DNA of 64,000 bases, taken from contig CM049413.1 in the NCBI GenBank assembly GCA_026929865.2, forward strand, positions 11,787,001 to 11,851,000, in the 5' to 3' direction. The DNA comes from Hyperoplus lanceolatus (taxonomy: Eukaryota > Chordata > Actinopteri > Uranoscopiformes > Ammodytidae). Made by a program: the position numbers and the translations under genes. Under the pieces are notes generated by a model that did no database searches, was not told where the DNA came from, and worked only from the letters and a program-made list of their open reading frames with translations. Positions within the stretch are counted from its first letter, which is position 1. Every line of letters begins with the position of its first letter. Below, one piece after another: positions 12,566 through 24,099 of this stretch.

Positions 12566-15500
12566 CGTGCGTGTGTGTGTCAGCCTCATTAATTTTTCAA
12601 GATAAAGTTTTAATGAACAAAGAAGGCTATATGTGTAACTCATACACAGAAACAGACACAAATGCAGTACACAAGGTGGTTAAGAGTCTTGTAAAAAAAT
12701 AAAAACAATGACCAAGGTTAAAACTACCGAAATTAAAACAGGCATCAATAAACTTTTTCCACATCTGTATATCAAATTCATCCTGCGTACGAGTCGACAC
12801 AAACTATCTCACTATGCCTTCTATGATGGCAGAATAATTGTTGTCTGTTTCTATGCCAGCTGGGTGGACTCCACAAGGGCTTGTATCACCATTAGTATTC
12901 TTGACAAGAAAACCTCTCACAAAAAGTCAGCAGTGGGCCAGGAGGACAGCTGCACACTGTGCTTTCACTTCATACCAACTGCCTTACAAAAAGCCTCGGA
13001 GGAGGGAAAATTAAAGGACGGGGCACTGGCACACTTTGCTCGCTTTTTCTCTTTTCTTTCTCTGGCTCTTTTCAAGGGTTGGAAAAGGAAGTTTAGAAAC
13101 CGCTAAACATTGTTCTGGAGCGGGCCTTTTGGTACAAACACCCTTTTTCTAATCGGAGAACTGTTGTGAGAGTGTGCTTAGTCTATGTGATTGTGTGCAT
13201 TCAGATTGATGACAGAGGGAAAAATCCTGGTCGCTGCTGAATATTTAACTCTTGGGCTTCGATGTCACCAGGCACTCAGCAGACCTGCTCTTTTTAATGA
13301 CAAGTCAAAATAAAATCAATGCCGCCCCTACATTTACAGGTCTAGAAACGGCAGCCAATGCATTATCCACACAGGCAGAACTAATCCAGTCTCCTCCTCC
13401 TACAGAGGTGCAGTAAGTAGCTGCACAATAACATGTTGGCAATCAGTGGAGAATGAACTTGAAAATAACGCCAACTTTAATTGTCACTGCAAGAAGTTGT
13501 AGTAAACAAGGAGTGTAAAATCAGGCGATTAGTTTACTGTTGGTTCTGCACGGCCAACCAAAACTTGCTCACTACGTCTCGTGGGTGGCCTCTGTAGTGC
13601 TCTGCATCAAGGTCAACTCAGGCAAACCTTGTCCCAACCAAGAAACTCCTGATCCCAGTTCAGCCAGGTCAAACGTGCTGAGACACTGGTTTGACTGATG
13701 TAAGCTCTGTGCACAGCAAAGCTGGAACCGGCTTTGGCAGTGGTGAGTCTATGATAAAATAAAGTAAGGATTACCCAAGATGCACAGTAATTTGGTTTTT
13801 ACAAGGTAGGAATGCTCTTTAGTCTATGCTTTTGTCTATTATGTGAATTTATTCCTCTCTTTTGATCTTCAAACAGCTCATATTATTTTACTTTTTAGAA
13901 TCCAGATGAATTGACTCAACACTATGGTTAGGGGAGAACGGGGTAAGTAGGGCACACTTTTTACTCTACTGAGAATTGCTCATCACCTAAACATCTTTCG
14001 ATAGTCATTCCTACATTACATTGAAGCTTAAAGTGTTGGCTTGAAATGTATACCCATCACTTTTTCTATCTTATTGTAATAAAGAAGAAATTAATCATCA
14101 AAGACACCCTAACACATTGTGACAATCAACCCCATCAAGGGGTCGGTTGTCATACACTATGGGGTTGTTTGTCACAATGTTATCTTAATGGGAATAATCT
14201 TGAAAAGAAGTAAAGAAAGTAGAACTAAATTTGAAAATGCAATTGCATTGTCAAGTTGACAAATAGGCCTATATAACTTACTGTAGCCTTGGCAGCTTGT
14301 CTAGTTTGGGATGCACTGGTTTGTTTTGATTTTGTTGCCCTTTTTTCCTTTGCATGCTAGCTGCCTTTTCCTGCTCTATTCTTTCCTTCTCTGGGGTGTC
14401 AGTGAGGATACAGCTTGACAATTTATTTCGTTATTGGGTTCCTTTTCTGGCTGTAGCCTTTGGATAACTTGTGACAACCAACCCCCCCAAAAATGTGACG
14501 ACCAACCCCAACTTGAATTTTTTGCTAGCATCAATGCCAACAACCATCTGACAATTAATTAGCTTGCTAACCACAATCTAAACTATAGTTTACCCTTCAC
14601 ACTTTTTATGGGTAACAAGTGTTTTGTTATAAACCCATTCTGTAAAAGCCTAGAAGAAAAATACTGAGGAGCTAAATATTTTCAATTTGACATGAAAAAC
14701 ACAAACAGTCCTCTCACCTCAAATTCAGCAGTCTAACTCCAAGGAAGACTATGTAGGTGACCTCTTATCCCAATTCTGGATATTTACATACCAAAATTTC
14801 ACAGACAGCGCCTTCTGGTTCCGAGATATAACGATTGTGACAACCAACCCGTGTGACAAATTACCCCGTTCTCCCCTATATAGTTTGGAAATTAAATATA
14901 CAATAAGAAGAAAGAAAAGAAGGCATCTAACTTACACATTTAAAGACAGATGAACTGTTTATATAGCACTCCCTAATTCTGATGCTTCCATTCTTCCATT
15001 CAAAATGTGACAGTCGTCTCTCACAGGGCATTACAAAGGTTGCAGAATGTCTACTGACCCAGTGATTCATCTCTTCCGCAAATTTCATTTCCAACCTACA
15101 TCAAAGGCTTTTAGAAGTGGCTCAACAAAAGAGACATGTTGAATATGTGGATCATTTGCAACACCTTTCCGAAAATATCAGTGTCAGTTTTGAAAAACAG
15201 ACACAATGAATTTGCTGTTTTTATTCCTGCTTATTTATAGTATATAATATATTATGAGTTCACCTTGGGCAGATTTAAAGGTTACAAAGAGATTAAAATA
15301 ACAAGCTGCAACAAGGACCAGATTTTACTTAAATCCTATCTGACCTCTGTATAAATGAAATACCATAGACCAGATAGTCTGAACTCAACTATGTTGATGA
15401 CATTCGCCTGGCAACCCGTAAAATAATGAGGCCTATTATACAAAAGATGATTAACAATTAAGTGTCCGATTGATTGAGAACAAATGGACTGACGATTATT

Positions 15501-16968
15501 TCCTTTAAGGAAAAGGAAAGCTGAGTTGAAGTTCAGAAACCACCCAAAGCTCCCGGCCATATACACTCAAGAGAAATGTGCGTCGACCAAATAGGGATTA
15601 ATCACTCAACACCACCACCAACACCACATGAACACCTCCACACACCCGATGCCTCCACTTACTCAAAGGACTCATCCCACATCCCAAACTGTGCAGACGT
15701 CTTCAATAAACCCACTGTCTGTCTCCCAACAAGATGGGCTATTTGGAAAAAGCCACCCACAAGATGATTCACCACCCAATGAGCCTGGGAAAAAGTCTGA
15801 AGACTCTTCAAACAAATACTTAATCTCAGATCTGACTCAACAAATTCGTGGACTGACCACAGCATGTGCATGGCAAGCCTATTACCAACCACGAAAAACC
15901 AAACCACACATTTAGTCTACAGATTTTAACAAACGCTTTATGAGGCCTGCATGACTCCAGTTCATATTATCAATACATTTGTTCAAGGCTTTATTAAGAG
16001 CTTATGGTTCTGATCTAAAGATGAAAAAACAGAAAGACTAAGACCAATAGACCCAAGTCAAGATTGTTGATTTAAAATTTTGCAACCAAACAAACTATAT
16101 CATCAGTGCTTTTACAGTAGATATTTGGTTAATATCAGACTGAAGAGCCACTAGACCATCAACGAAAAGAAAGGAATCCTAAAATGTTCAGCATCCACTT
16201 TCTTGCTCCATCCCCCCCTCCTCTCTCTCTCTGTCCATTAATGATGTCCACCTGAGCCCTACGGTAGAGGAAATGAACAGAAGAAGCAAAGTGTGCACTT
16301 CAAACAAAAAGCTCTGTGTCTCCTCCAGGGCACATGAACAACATTTCAGAGCTTAAATCCACTTTAATCCCAGTAAAAAAACATCTAATTTGGCTATATA
16401 CATTTTCTTTCAGTTACAGGATCACATACGAGTTTATTTAAATGCAGGGGTCAGTAAGTAGCTTTCAAGTAGGCTAGCTGTCGCTGTTTTTAATTACGTT
16501 TTATGGACATTTTCCATGCTCTCTCACCTGTGTGACAAAAATCGTTACAATTGTTCACGGTAATTTAGTATCATGGGGACTGATGATAACAATTTGAAGG
16601 AGGCAACATTTCTTAAGAAACAACACTCAACATGTTTGTATCTAATGCTCTAAGAAAACCAAAAAGGGAAAAAAAGCACAAAGCCTCGAAAAAAAGTTAT
16701 TCTTAACTAAGTGCGTCAGTGCCTGCAGAATGAGGTTTCCTGGGGAGAAAATAAAACTAACAACAACATTTTCAGGACCTCCGCTGAGGACAGCTACTAC
16801 TATTATGCAATTACCTCGTAAAGATGGTAGTTTTTATAAATTACACCATCATTTAAAATTCCATAATACATTCAAAATAGCTTTTAAAAGACAAAACCAA
16901 ATCAAATGCGCATCATTACCATAATAGCACAAACAAAAAAAAACCTACCGGATTCCTCTCAGCAGCAT
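1171..16968 (-). CDS. bcan: brevican, brain chondroitin sulfate proteoglycan core protein (lectican family)
   Basis: Coding exons in transcript order: 16949-16968, 10136-10215, 9618-9995, 9093-9267, 8834-8961, 8374-8667, 7400-8254, 5611-7191, 3006-3113, 2665-2823, 2490-2572, 1951-2095, 1650-1832, 1171-1292; 4,311 nt, 1,436 residues. Order of domains: signal peptide (about 1-25, split by intron 1), Ig V domain (34-159), two Link domains (160-260 and 261-358), long Ser/Thr/Glu-rich central region (359-1170), one EGF (1171-1206), C-type lectin domain (1207-1335), sushi/CCP (1336-1396) and a short tail ending YWDIKF. This is the lectican layout: Link domains bind hyaluronan and the lectin domain binds tenascins in brain matrix. 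One EGF, the GPI alternative end and the mrpl24/hdgf/prcc neighbourhood point to brevican rather than neurocan or aggrecan. The central region is larger than in mammals (about 910 residues in total there). The first exon was chosen because its 2-nt overhang completes the frame of the signal-peptide exon. Confidence 0.93.
5543..5610 (-). other. bcan: bcan alternative 3' end: intron read-through coding a GPI-anchor signal
   Basis: The large exon 5611-7191 ends at a good donor (CAG|GTAATG). Without splicing the frame stays open for 22 more codons and stops at 5543. The added residues are polar then hydrophobic ([19 protein letters not shown]), preceded by small residues (GKASGN) suitable for a GPI omega site. 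The isoform would have about 1,192 residues, lack the EGF, lectin and sushi domains, and be membrane-anchored. Mammalian brevican has a known GPI-linked isoform of the same design. A minus-strand AATAAA at 5150-5155 could end this transcript. The anchor and the poly(A) site are inferences from sequence. Confidence 0.75.
6000..6720 (-). repeat. bcan: degenerate acidic repeat array in the bcan central exon
   Basis: About 23 imperfect units of 8-12 residues with core N-(I/V)-x-P-T-L-E-E-E, near residues 800-1040 of the predicted protein. Examples are [31 protein letters not shown] and [10 protein letters not shown]. Several units carry N-glycosylation sequons (NISP, NVTP, NLTL, NISH). The region is strongly acidic and should be extended. 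Open frames on the opposite strand here arise from the same repeat and are not genes. Confidence 0.85.
12502..12580. repeat. (GT)n microsatellite
   Basis: A nearly pure GT run of about 79 bp with a few GC interruptions near its right end. It lies in bcan intron 1. Confidence 0.97.
13931..14876. mobile_element. non-autonomous DNA transposon with TA target duplication
   Basis: The ends are perfect 16-bp inverted repeats, GGGGAGAACGGGGTAA and its reverse complement, flanked by TA on both sides. That fits a Tc1/mariner-like insertion, but I do not recognise the family. No transposase frame is seen. Inside, the words GACAACCAACCCC and GGGGTTG recur in both orientations (for example 14121-14177, 14473-14508, 14838-14851), giving internal foldback potential. 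Confidence 0.75.
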
Positions 16969-16984
16969 TTCAGCTGATCCAGGA

Positions 16985-17300
16985 TGGATGGACTTCTTGG
17001 CTGTAAAAAAGTATTTTCCGTCAGCTCCCCTCTACCGCTTGCTGCAGTGCGACTGTCCTGTCGGGGGGAAGCGGCTGTGGATGCTCTGCGCAGGTATGAG
17101 GGCGCTGGAGGCTGCGGTCCGACCGACACCGAGGCTCGCGAAGAAAGGAGGGAGTTGAGAGAAAGTCAAGCCAGATATGAAATCCTGAACTGCCCACTTT
17201 TTCCCCCAACAATCGGGATGGAGATGGCGCATGCCAGTCAGTGGGGACTGGGAGGGATGTCATCTAAAGTAACCGATGCCATAGGCTGTGAAGTGAGGCA
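16985..17300 (-). promoter_or_regulatory. candidate bcan 5' UTR and promoter region
   Basis: This is the most GC- and CpG-rich stretch for many kilobases and lies directly upstream of the first bcan start codon (16966-16968, minus). A weak acceptor-like TTTTTTACAG sits just 5' of the exon, so a further non-coding exon is possible. An open frame runs through it on the plus strand (16984-17385), but its product is not recognisable and the composition explains it. Confidence 0.4.
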
Positions 17301-17827
17301 TGCACTGATGAGATGGCTTATATGGTTCTTTCTTTCTTTCTTGCAGGGAAACGACAAATGCATTAGGCATCATTTGGCAGGGTGAGTTGAGTCAGCAATA
17401 CGCTGATAGCTGCTGATGCTGCTGCAGGTACTGCAGCACAGTGGTCACCTGTACAGGAGAAGGATGGCGAGTGAGAGGACAGTCACAACATCTCTACATC
17501 ACTTAATTGGTCCATGTGTCATTTTAAATCACTCTATGAAACGTTGCATGTATAACACGTGGATGAATGAGCAGTGGAGCTTACTGCAGAGAAAAAGTCT
17601 ATGTGAGGTGGTCCTCAGCAGCAACTCAGTCATTCACAACTTCACTAAGCAGTGTTTGACTAAATCATTTGGTTTTGAAACCAACAAACTCAAATGTGTC
17701 ATTAAAGTGCTCCAGCTCATCTACAAATAGAAAATAAAAGGAAAAATAAACCTTATCAACCCCATAAAATTACAAAGGAATGAATGTGCTTAAATATAGA
17801 TCCCGCTCGATCATCATGTATTGTAGA

Positions 17828-17910
17828 TTTTTTTTTTTTTCATCTTTATTTTAACAGGCACTTATTTACAACGGCGGCCTGGCAAGCAACAAAAGCCACT
17901 GGAGAGGAGG
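17828..17910. repeat. possible SINE or other short-repeat remnant
   Basis: A T-rich tract is followed by words seen in a common fish interspersed repeat (CTTATTTACAACGGCGGCCTGG). Recognised from memory only; the rest of the element is not evident. Confidence 0.3.
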
Positions 17911-19044
17911 GGAGTAGGGCTATGAGATCAAATACATGAGACGTACAACTAAAAGCAACAACTGTAACTTCTGTTGATTTCATGTTTGAACTGTAGGTGA
18001 ATTAATTAAAAGGCTTACAAGAGGTAATATAAGAGAGATAAAGGATGCATTTGTGGTCCTGTCCTCAGCAAAAATGAGCTGTGGGTCCAACAGCTCATTT
18101 TGTCTTGGTGGTCTATTTATCCTGTCATCCTTTATTGGAAAAAAAATATATATCACAAATCACATCACAAATCACTAATTTATTTAATTAAGTGCCTGTA
18201 AAAATAGCCTAAAATTGCTGGCTGGATGAAAAGCCAAATGTGACAAGGGGCAATATATGATGAATCCCTCATATGGAGTAATAAAACTATTATTATTCAC
18301 GTATTCGTTTCTTAAGAGGAAGATGAGGATGCAAAAATGTTGGAGGAGACGAGGATAAAAAGTCACAATGGATTGTTTAATGAAAAAGTGATGTCAGCAG
18401 GTTACAGCTTATGCAGTAGTCAGGTAGACAACGAGCAGTAAAAAGAAGCGAGCTTCTCCGGACATTTAGTTGGTATTTAACAGTTCAGTTATACATGTTT
18501 ATTGGATGGTTTAGCTTGTCATTCATCAAAAATCATCCAATCTTCTGGCTCCTGGCTGAAGAACCTGCCCAATGCGGAAGCCCTACGCTATCTTGCCGAT
18601 GTCCTTGATGGAATAATGTATCCTATCTGCTGCTAACTTGTTATGGAGTTCTACAGAGGCCCTTTGTGGAGAAAAGGATACATCTTTGGCCTCAATGTTT
18701 TGGGAACTGCATAGAGAATTTCTACAATACTGTGTTCTCTGCTCTTTCCAGAAAACAGGAGTTGTTAACGACGTATAGAGTTTTACGACTTTCTACATAA
18801 CATACTATCTATGTGCTCAATTGTCAGTTAGATTATACAAGTTACAGAAGAGTAAATGCATTAATGAATGGGGGTATATACTTCATTAATTATTGGAAAT
18901 TAGAATTCTAACAGGAGAAAACGATGCACATTGTCAGTCAGTCTCTCCTGTGGGGGGGTTCATGGTGTAGCTACTGAACACCTGGTAAACTGCTGCAAGA
19001 GGTAAGCAGTTCAAACGGTGTTCAACAGTCTGACAGGCGCTTTT

Positions 19045-19501
19045 TAGGCCTCCACGCCGGCGATTGACAAAGGCCCGGGGACATTGTATTTTCGAGCTGT
19101 CCGTCTGCTTGTCCGTCCATCCATCCATCCGGACCATTCTTGTGAGTGCAATATCTCGTAAACGCTTAAAGGGATTTTCTTCAGACTTTGCACTAATGTC
19201 TACTCTTATTCAAGAAATAACTGATTAGATTTTGGAGGGCATAGGTCAAAAGTCAAGGTCACTGTAACCTCATGCCTCATGAACGCAATATCTCAAGAAC
19301 TTGAGAGACTTTCTTCAAAGTTTGTAGACTTACTCAAAGATGAACTTTATATAATAGAGTTATAAGCTTTATGCAACCTAAAATTTTGAAGTCGCAGTGA
19401 CCTTGTACCATATTGTAGCTTCTTAGGAGCGTTACCTGCTTTAAAGCATTGTCTACCACCACTGTACTTTCACTGCAATTGCAGAGGTGGTATTTCTAGT
19501 T
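19045..19501. repeat. interspersed repeat of fish type, unclassified
   Basis: It starts with GC-rich sequence and a short GTCC/ATCC run (about 19100-19130), followed by lines of the type 'gcaatatctc...cttgagag' and 'gtcaaggtcactgtaacct'. It ends GAGGTGGTATTTCTAGTT. The inner words GCATTGTCTACCACCACTGT recur at about 62445-62475, which shows it is dispersed. Confidence 0.5.
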
Positions 19502-22500
19502 AAATTGAATATCCTGGACCTGCAACATTTATGATTATAGTATTTTCAGAAATCACGATAGAGTATGTAAGAGGGACATGAAAAAGAGGAATAAGGTCAA
19601 GGTCTGGTGTACCTGTGCACACTACAGACAAATGAATGGTGCTTTGTAGTGTTGGTCCTATGGCTCTGCAGCAGCGGTTGGCGCTACACACTGTGGAATC
19701 TCACACTCAGATACGAGCAGGACTGTGTGCGAGAGCAGACAAAGATCAGAGGTGTTAATGTTCCAACTTTGAGTCACTGTCATGGTAACATAGATTGATG
19801 TAAGTCCAGTCAGAAGTTCTGCTCGCTGTAAGACGTCACGCATCTCTGCTGTCATCAGTCTTGACGGCCATCCATAAAACAAGAGTCAATCAAGGTGAGA
19901 CCTCCTGCTGCTAACATCTGACATCTGACTTTACCAAAAGGGGGACAACAAGACGATATCTCAGTGATGATGATCTTGTGATAAGATGGAAAGCTCAAGA
20001 ATAGCTACTAACGGAAGCTTGTGGTGAGATTGTTTCTGTCTTAAATGTGTTTGATGATTAACCTTGAACTTCTAAAAGTTATAATGAAAATAAAACCAAA
20101 TCTTTTTGCAGCAAGAGAGCCAAAGTAAAAGCCGAACATTAAGGCTTTTGTTCCAAAGGTAAAACAAAAAACCTAATTCAAAGTTCAGCTGATATTTGTA
20201 ACAACACCTATAACTTTTGAATAACCATCTAATATCGTTGTTAATTTATTGTTCATAATTTGTAGTGGCCTTTAACGAACACCATTTTCCATAAGACCAA
20301 ATAAAAGTGACAATTTATAATGACGAAAACTGAAGTGGATGGCAGTTTGTCTCAGAATACCTAAAGTAAACTAAAAGTATTTTTCTTGGGGTTACAGGTC
20401 TGCAAAATAAGAGACATAAATTCAACTGAATATAAAACTTAAAAATCTTATCTGGATGTCCAAAATGGAAAAGTAAGAGGAGTGTGTCACCTAGCTCCTA
20501 ACCGTAACATATTGAGGTCACACAAGAATCCCTGAGAATGACTAAATTAGACCAAACATAGTTAAACATGCATGCAAGCCATGCTTCAGACCTGGATACA
20601 AGCTAACGTTACATTTTCCAGAAGCCTTCAAACAACCAGCCTGTAATTAGACACTATCATTATGTTGTAGCTGAGCTTAGATCATCAAGTGAGTCAAGGG
20701 CAACGCTCAAATTTAGTTTTAGAGTGTCTTCAGATGTTTTGAGCAATCACATATCCATCTGTTTCTGCAAGGATATTGTGATACCACTTATCAAGCAAGG
20801 TAGAATGTCTAGAAGTCTGCACAGCAAACCTGCAAAAAGCAATAAATACCAAGGCAGTACCAATAAATGGCACTTGTGTAAAACAAATGAAGGTGCATAC
20901 TGAAATCATACTTTTTTAGAAGAACAAATAATTTTTTCTAAATGAACTTCGACTCTTGACACATGCAACCTTCAAACCAGGTTGGAATTAATCAGTTTAC
21001 GTGGCTAAGAAGCAAATATGACTCAGCTAAAACACCGAGCACAGCCTGCAGTTTATTTTTATTTATTCCCAATTCTGCTTGAGTCATGTTCAGTGGTTTC
21101 ATTTAACTGGGTTACCGCAATTGCTGTCGACCTACCACAAAGTAGAAATTACAACATGGGCATTCATTCTTCCCTGCACGAGTTGCCGTAAATCTGTGAA
21201 TTGTTGTGTGTCAATGGAAAAAAGTAGAAGAGAAATGCAGAAGCCTCACACAAAGTCTCCACTTCACCAATGTTACACTTCACCTTGCTTTAATCCCAGA
21301 CTGAAATTCACACAAGGACAGAAAGACAACCAGCCTTTGAATCATCTTTCCATTCCATAAAAGCAAAAGAAAAGCCTCAAAACCCTGTTTCCGCTGACTT
21401 GCTGCTTTTAAGCCTTCTTGGATGCAGAGTGGCAGAGGCTAGCTGGTTTCAGGAGGTATGAGACTGGGAAAACTTCTGCACTCATCCCCTCATCGGCCAA
21501 ACCAACGACTTGCCATGCTTTCTGCATGATGTTACTGCGCTGACCAGAAATTAGAGTATGGAGAGCCACTGTGAAATCTTGACGCAGTTATATGATCTGA
21601 CTTTGACACGTCCTTTTTCTGTGTCACTGCCTAGCAACAAAGTTAGTTGATTTTGCAGCTGGATAACTGGCAACAAGTAAATCTAGTCTTTCCGAAATAT
21701 AATACTGGTGTTGGTTAACCGGCAAGGGAAAAAGAGAGACTTCATGGGCGGCCTCACTCATATCTCGCAGACAAATGAACAGCTGCGGGTGAGCTTAAAT
21801 GAGACTCTAGGGACCCTTTGACAGATGCAGATAAAACTGGATATTTATAGCTATAATGGTTGTTTGGCTGTTTTAGATGAAGTGGGTGTTTCTTTGTGAG
21901 GTGACAGCTCCTTTAAAAGTGAAAGATACAAGGCTGTAGCCAATACATTTGAAATGAGGAGGTTCAAATGAGTCCAAATCCTACAGTGCAACTCCATCTG
22001 TCAAAGACATTTTGTATTCACCAACATCACTTTCTGCATTGAAGCCAAGAACGGCGGTGCGTGTAAGTGTTTTTTTCATGTCGTTGTCTTGTGATACAAA
22101 TACTTATTTTGTAATTTTGAGAAAACTGCCCTTTATTTTATTGTGTGGGTCTATTAACACTGCCACGGGCATGAGTTGGTGTAGTAATACATGGCCAAAC
22201 TACGCTTGAAAATGTGCAAAAATAAAAGTCTGTCTGCCAGTGCAGTGCAAGTAGTCCGCAATTCAGAAGTGGAAAAAATGCTACATTTAGCATACAATTG
22301 GTAACATTTTGGGCTGGCCCCCTTGCTGACTACTCCGACAGCGACGTCTCCCCCAAACTTTTTAAAATGACTGTTCTGACCGCCATCTGCTTAAGTTTTA
22401 CAGACTAACTATGCATAAGTACCTCATACAACTGAAAAAATCCCTGTAACACTTTTTTGTGTTTGCTCTACAGACGTTACAGTTAATAAAGGAATGCCAT

Positions 22501-24090
22501 TGCAGGTACCAGCGGTTCACATTGGTTCAAACAGTAATATTTATAATTTCAAGTCGTTGGAGAATGACTGAGTTTTGACAATGTGTCGAACAGCTGGAGA
22601 GGTTGACTTCAACAGCTGCTATAAAAAGGTCCCCTTAACAATAGACCTTTCTCAGAGCAGACACTTTGACTTGTTTTGTTAGGAAAAGCTCAGCGGTAAC
22701 TAATAACATTAATAATAGCTCTTTTCCACTTGGCATCTCAGTAGGCATTGCTAGTGAGTCAGCATGCACAGTAACAGGATTGGAATTCAGCCATGATAAA
22801 GGTTATTATTTTAAATTCAACCTCACTCTAAACTTTTTCTTGGTACATTTACATCATTTACATGACCTAACTTGGTCATAAACTCAAGGGTGAGGTCATA
22901 TTTGAAACCTGACGCCAACCCCGTCACACATCACAGGAACAACATGCGCCACCAGAGTAGAGTCAAATGAGGTGAGGGAGAACGTTGTTGAAACTATCCA
23001 GTCTGACTAGTTTCTCCTCCCAAAGCCATTTCCTTCTCCACGTTGTTTCCCAGACACTTTGGAAAGAGAGGCTCATTCGTTTACGGGTTATAAGATTTGG
23101 ATAGCAGCATGTCTGGGCTTCTGTAAAATAATATGACTATTTTCATCCCTATGAATAAACCGAACAGGCTGCAGTGATTACAATTATTAACCCTGCCAAT
23201 ACCAAGAATATTGTTGCTTTTCCAGTCATTCAAGACAGAATCCCTTAATATTGGAATCATACAAGCTAAATAGACATTATTATCTTAGCTGCTTTCAGAG
23301 GTTTCTCTACTTATTAATGTTTCATCCCTAATCAGTGGATATTTTTTCAAGAACTTTCCTTGTGTGGGAAAATGTGCTACATTTGATTTTCAGATTAATA
23401 AAAGTTGATGCTGATGATTTAAAACCAAAGTTGTTAGTTTTGGAAACGTTAATGTGCATTTCATTTTTTGGCCACTCGTAGGCAGTGCAACAAGCTGGCA
23501 ACACAACATAGACATATGTAAAAAGTTCTATGGAAAACCTGTTAGCAAACAGGTGCAGATGTTAAATACATCGGGCAGACAAAAAGAAACAGTCATTCAT
23601 TCGGAGTGGTGTTTGTAGCTACCTTAAGTCCAATACATCTCCTTTAAAAGTTTTTTGGCTCCATAAACTCAAGGCGACGCCTTGCCTCAACGCAAAAAAT
23701 ATCTGGCTCTTTAGGAGCTAAAGGGTCCATTGTGTTCGACAGCTAGTCTTAGTACTTTCATAGCATACCTTGCGTTTTAAAAGCGGTGTTGTAAAATATG
23801 TAAAACCACCAGTACAAAGCAAAACACAAGCCATTATATTAGTTTACTTGTGACATTTATTTTTTCACACAATTAAAAAAGAAACGTACGGCAACTGAAG
23901 CTACACCCATTCAGGTAAAATTGATGTTATCAGCTTTGTTTCACCTCCCCTCCTCACACATTTACAAAGCCATTATTTCCTTTCATATAGTCTCTTTTTG
24001 ATTCTTCATTCAGCTCACTTCCCACCAAAACAACCTTCTCTAGAGGTCCTGTGAAAACTAAAGAGCCTGACGGGGGCCGAGTGTCTGTGA

Positions 24091-24096
24091 TTTATT
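24091..24096 (-). terminator. mrpl24 polyadenylation signal
   Basis: A minus-strand AATAAA only four bases past the stop codon. The 3' UTR would be very short. Confidence 0.55.
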
Positions 24097-24099
24097 TGG

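Larger units (their letters stand above)
10216..16948 (-). other. bcan intron 1 (6.7 kb)
   Basis: It separates the ATG exon from the rest of the signal peptide. It holds a GT microsatellite (12502-12580) and a TA-flanked inverted-repeat element (13931-14876), both listed separately. I see no gene, and no tRNA or miR-9-like hairpin, in the rest; plus-strand frames at 12708-13106 and 15576-15915 have no recognisable product. Confidence 0.7.
17300..24090. other. intergenic region between bcan and mrpl24
   Basis: Apart from the two repeats listed inside it I see no exon, RNA gene or inverted-repeat element. Open frames here are short and not recognisable. Confidence 0.6.

Noticed and set aside
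12708-13106. Plus-strand frame of 132 codons in bcan intron 1
   Set aside because: No recognisable domain, ordinary AT-rich context, and no splice or promoter context.
16984-17385. Plus-strand frame of 133 codons at the bcan 5' end
   Set aside because: GC-rich promoter-like DNA gives long frames by chance; product not recognisable and it overlaps the likely bcan 5' UTR.
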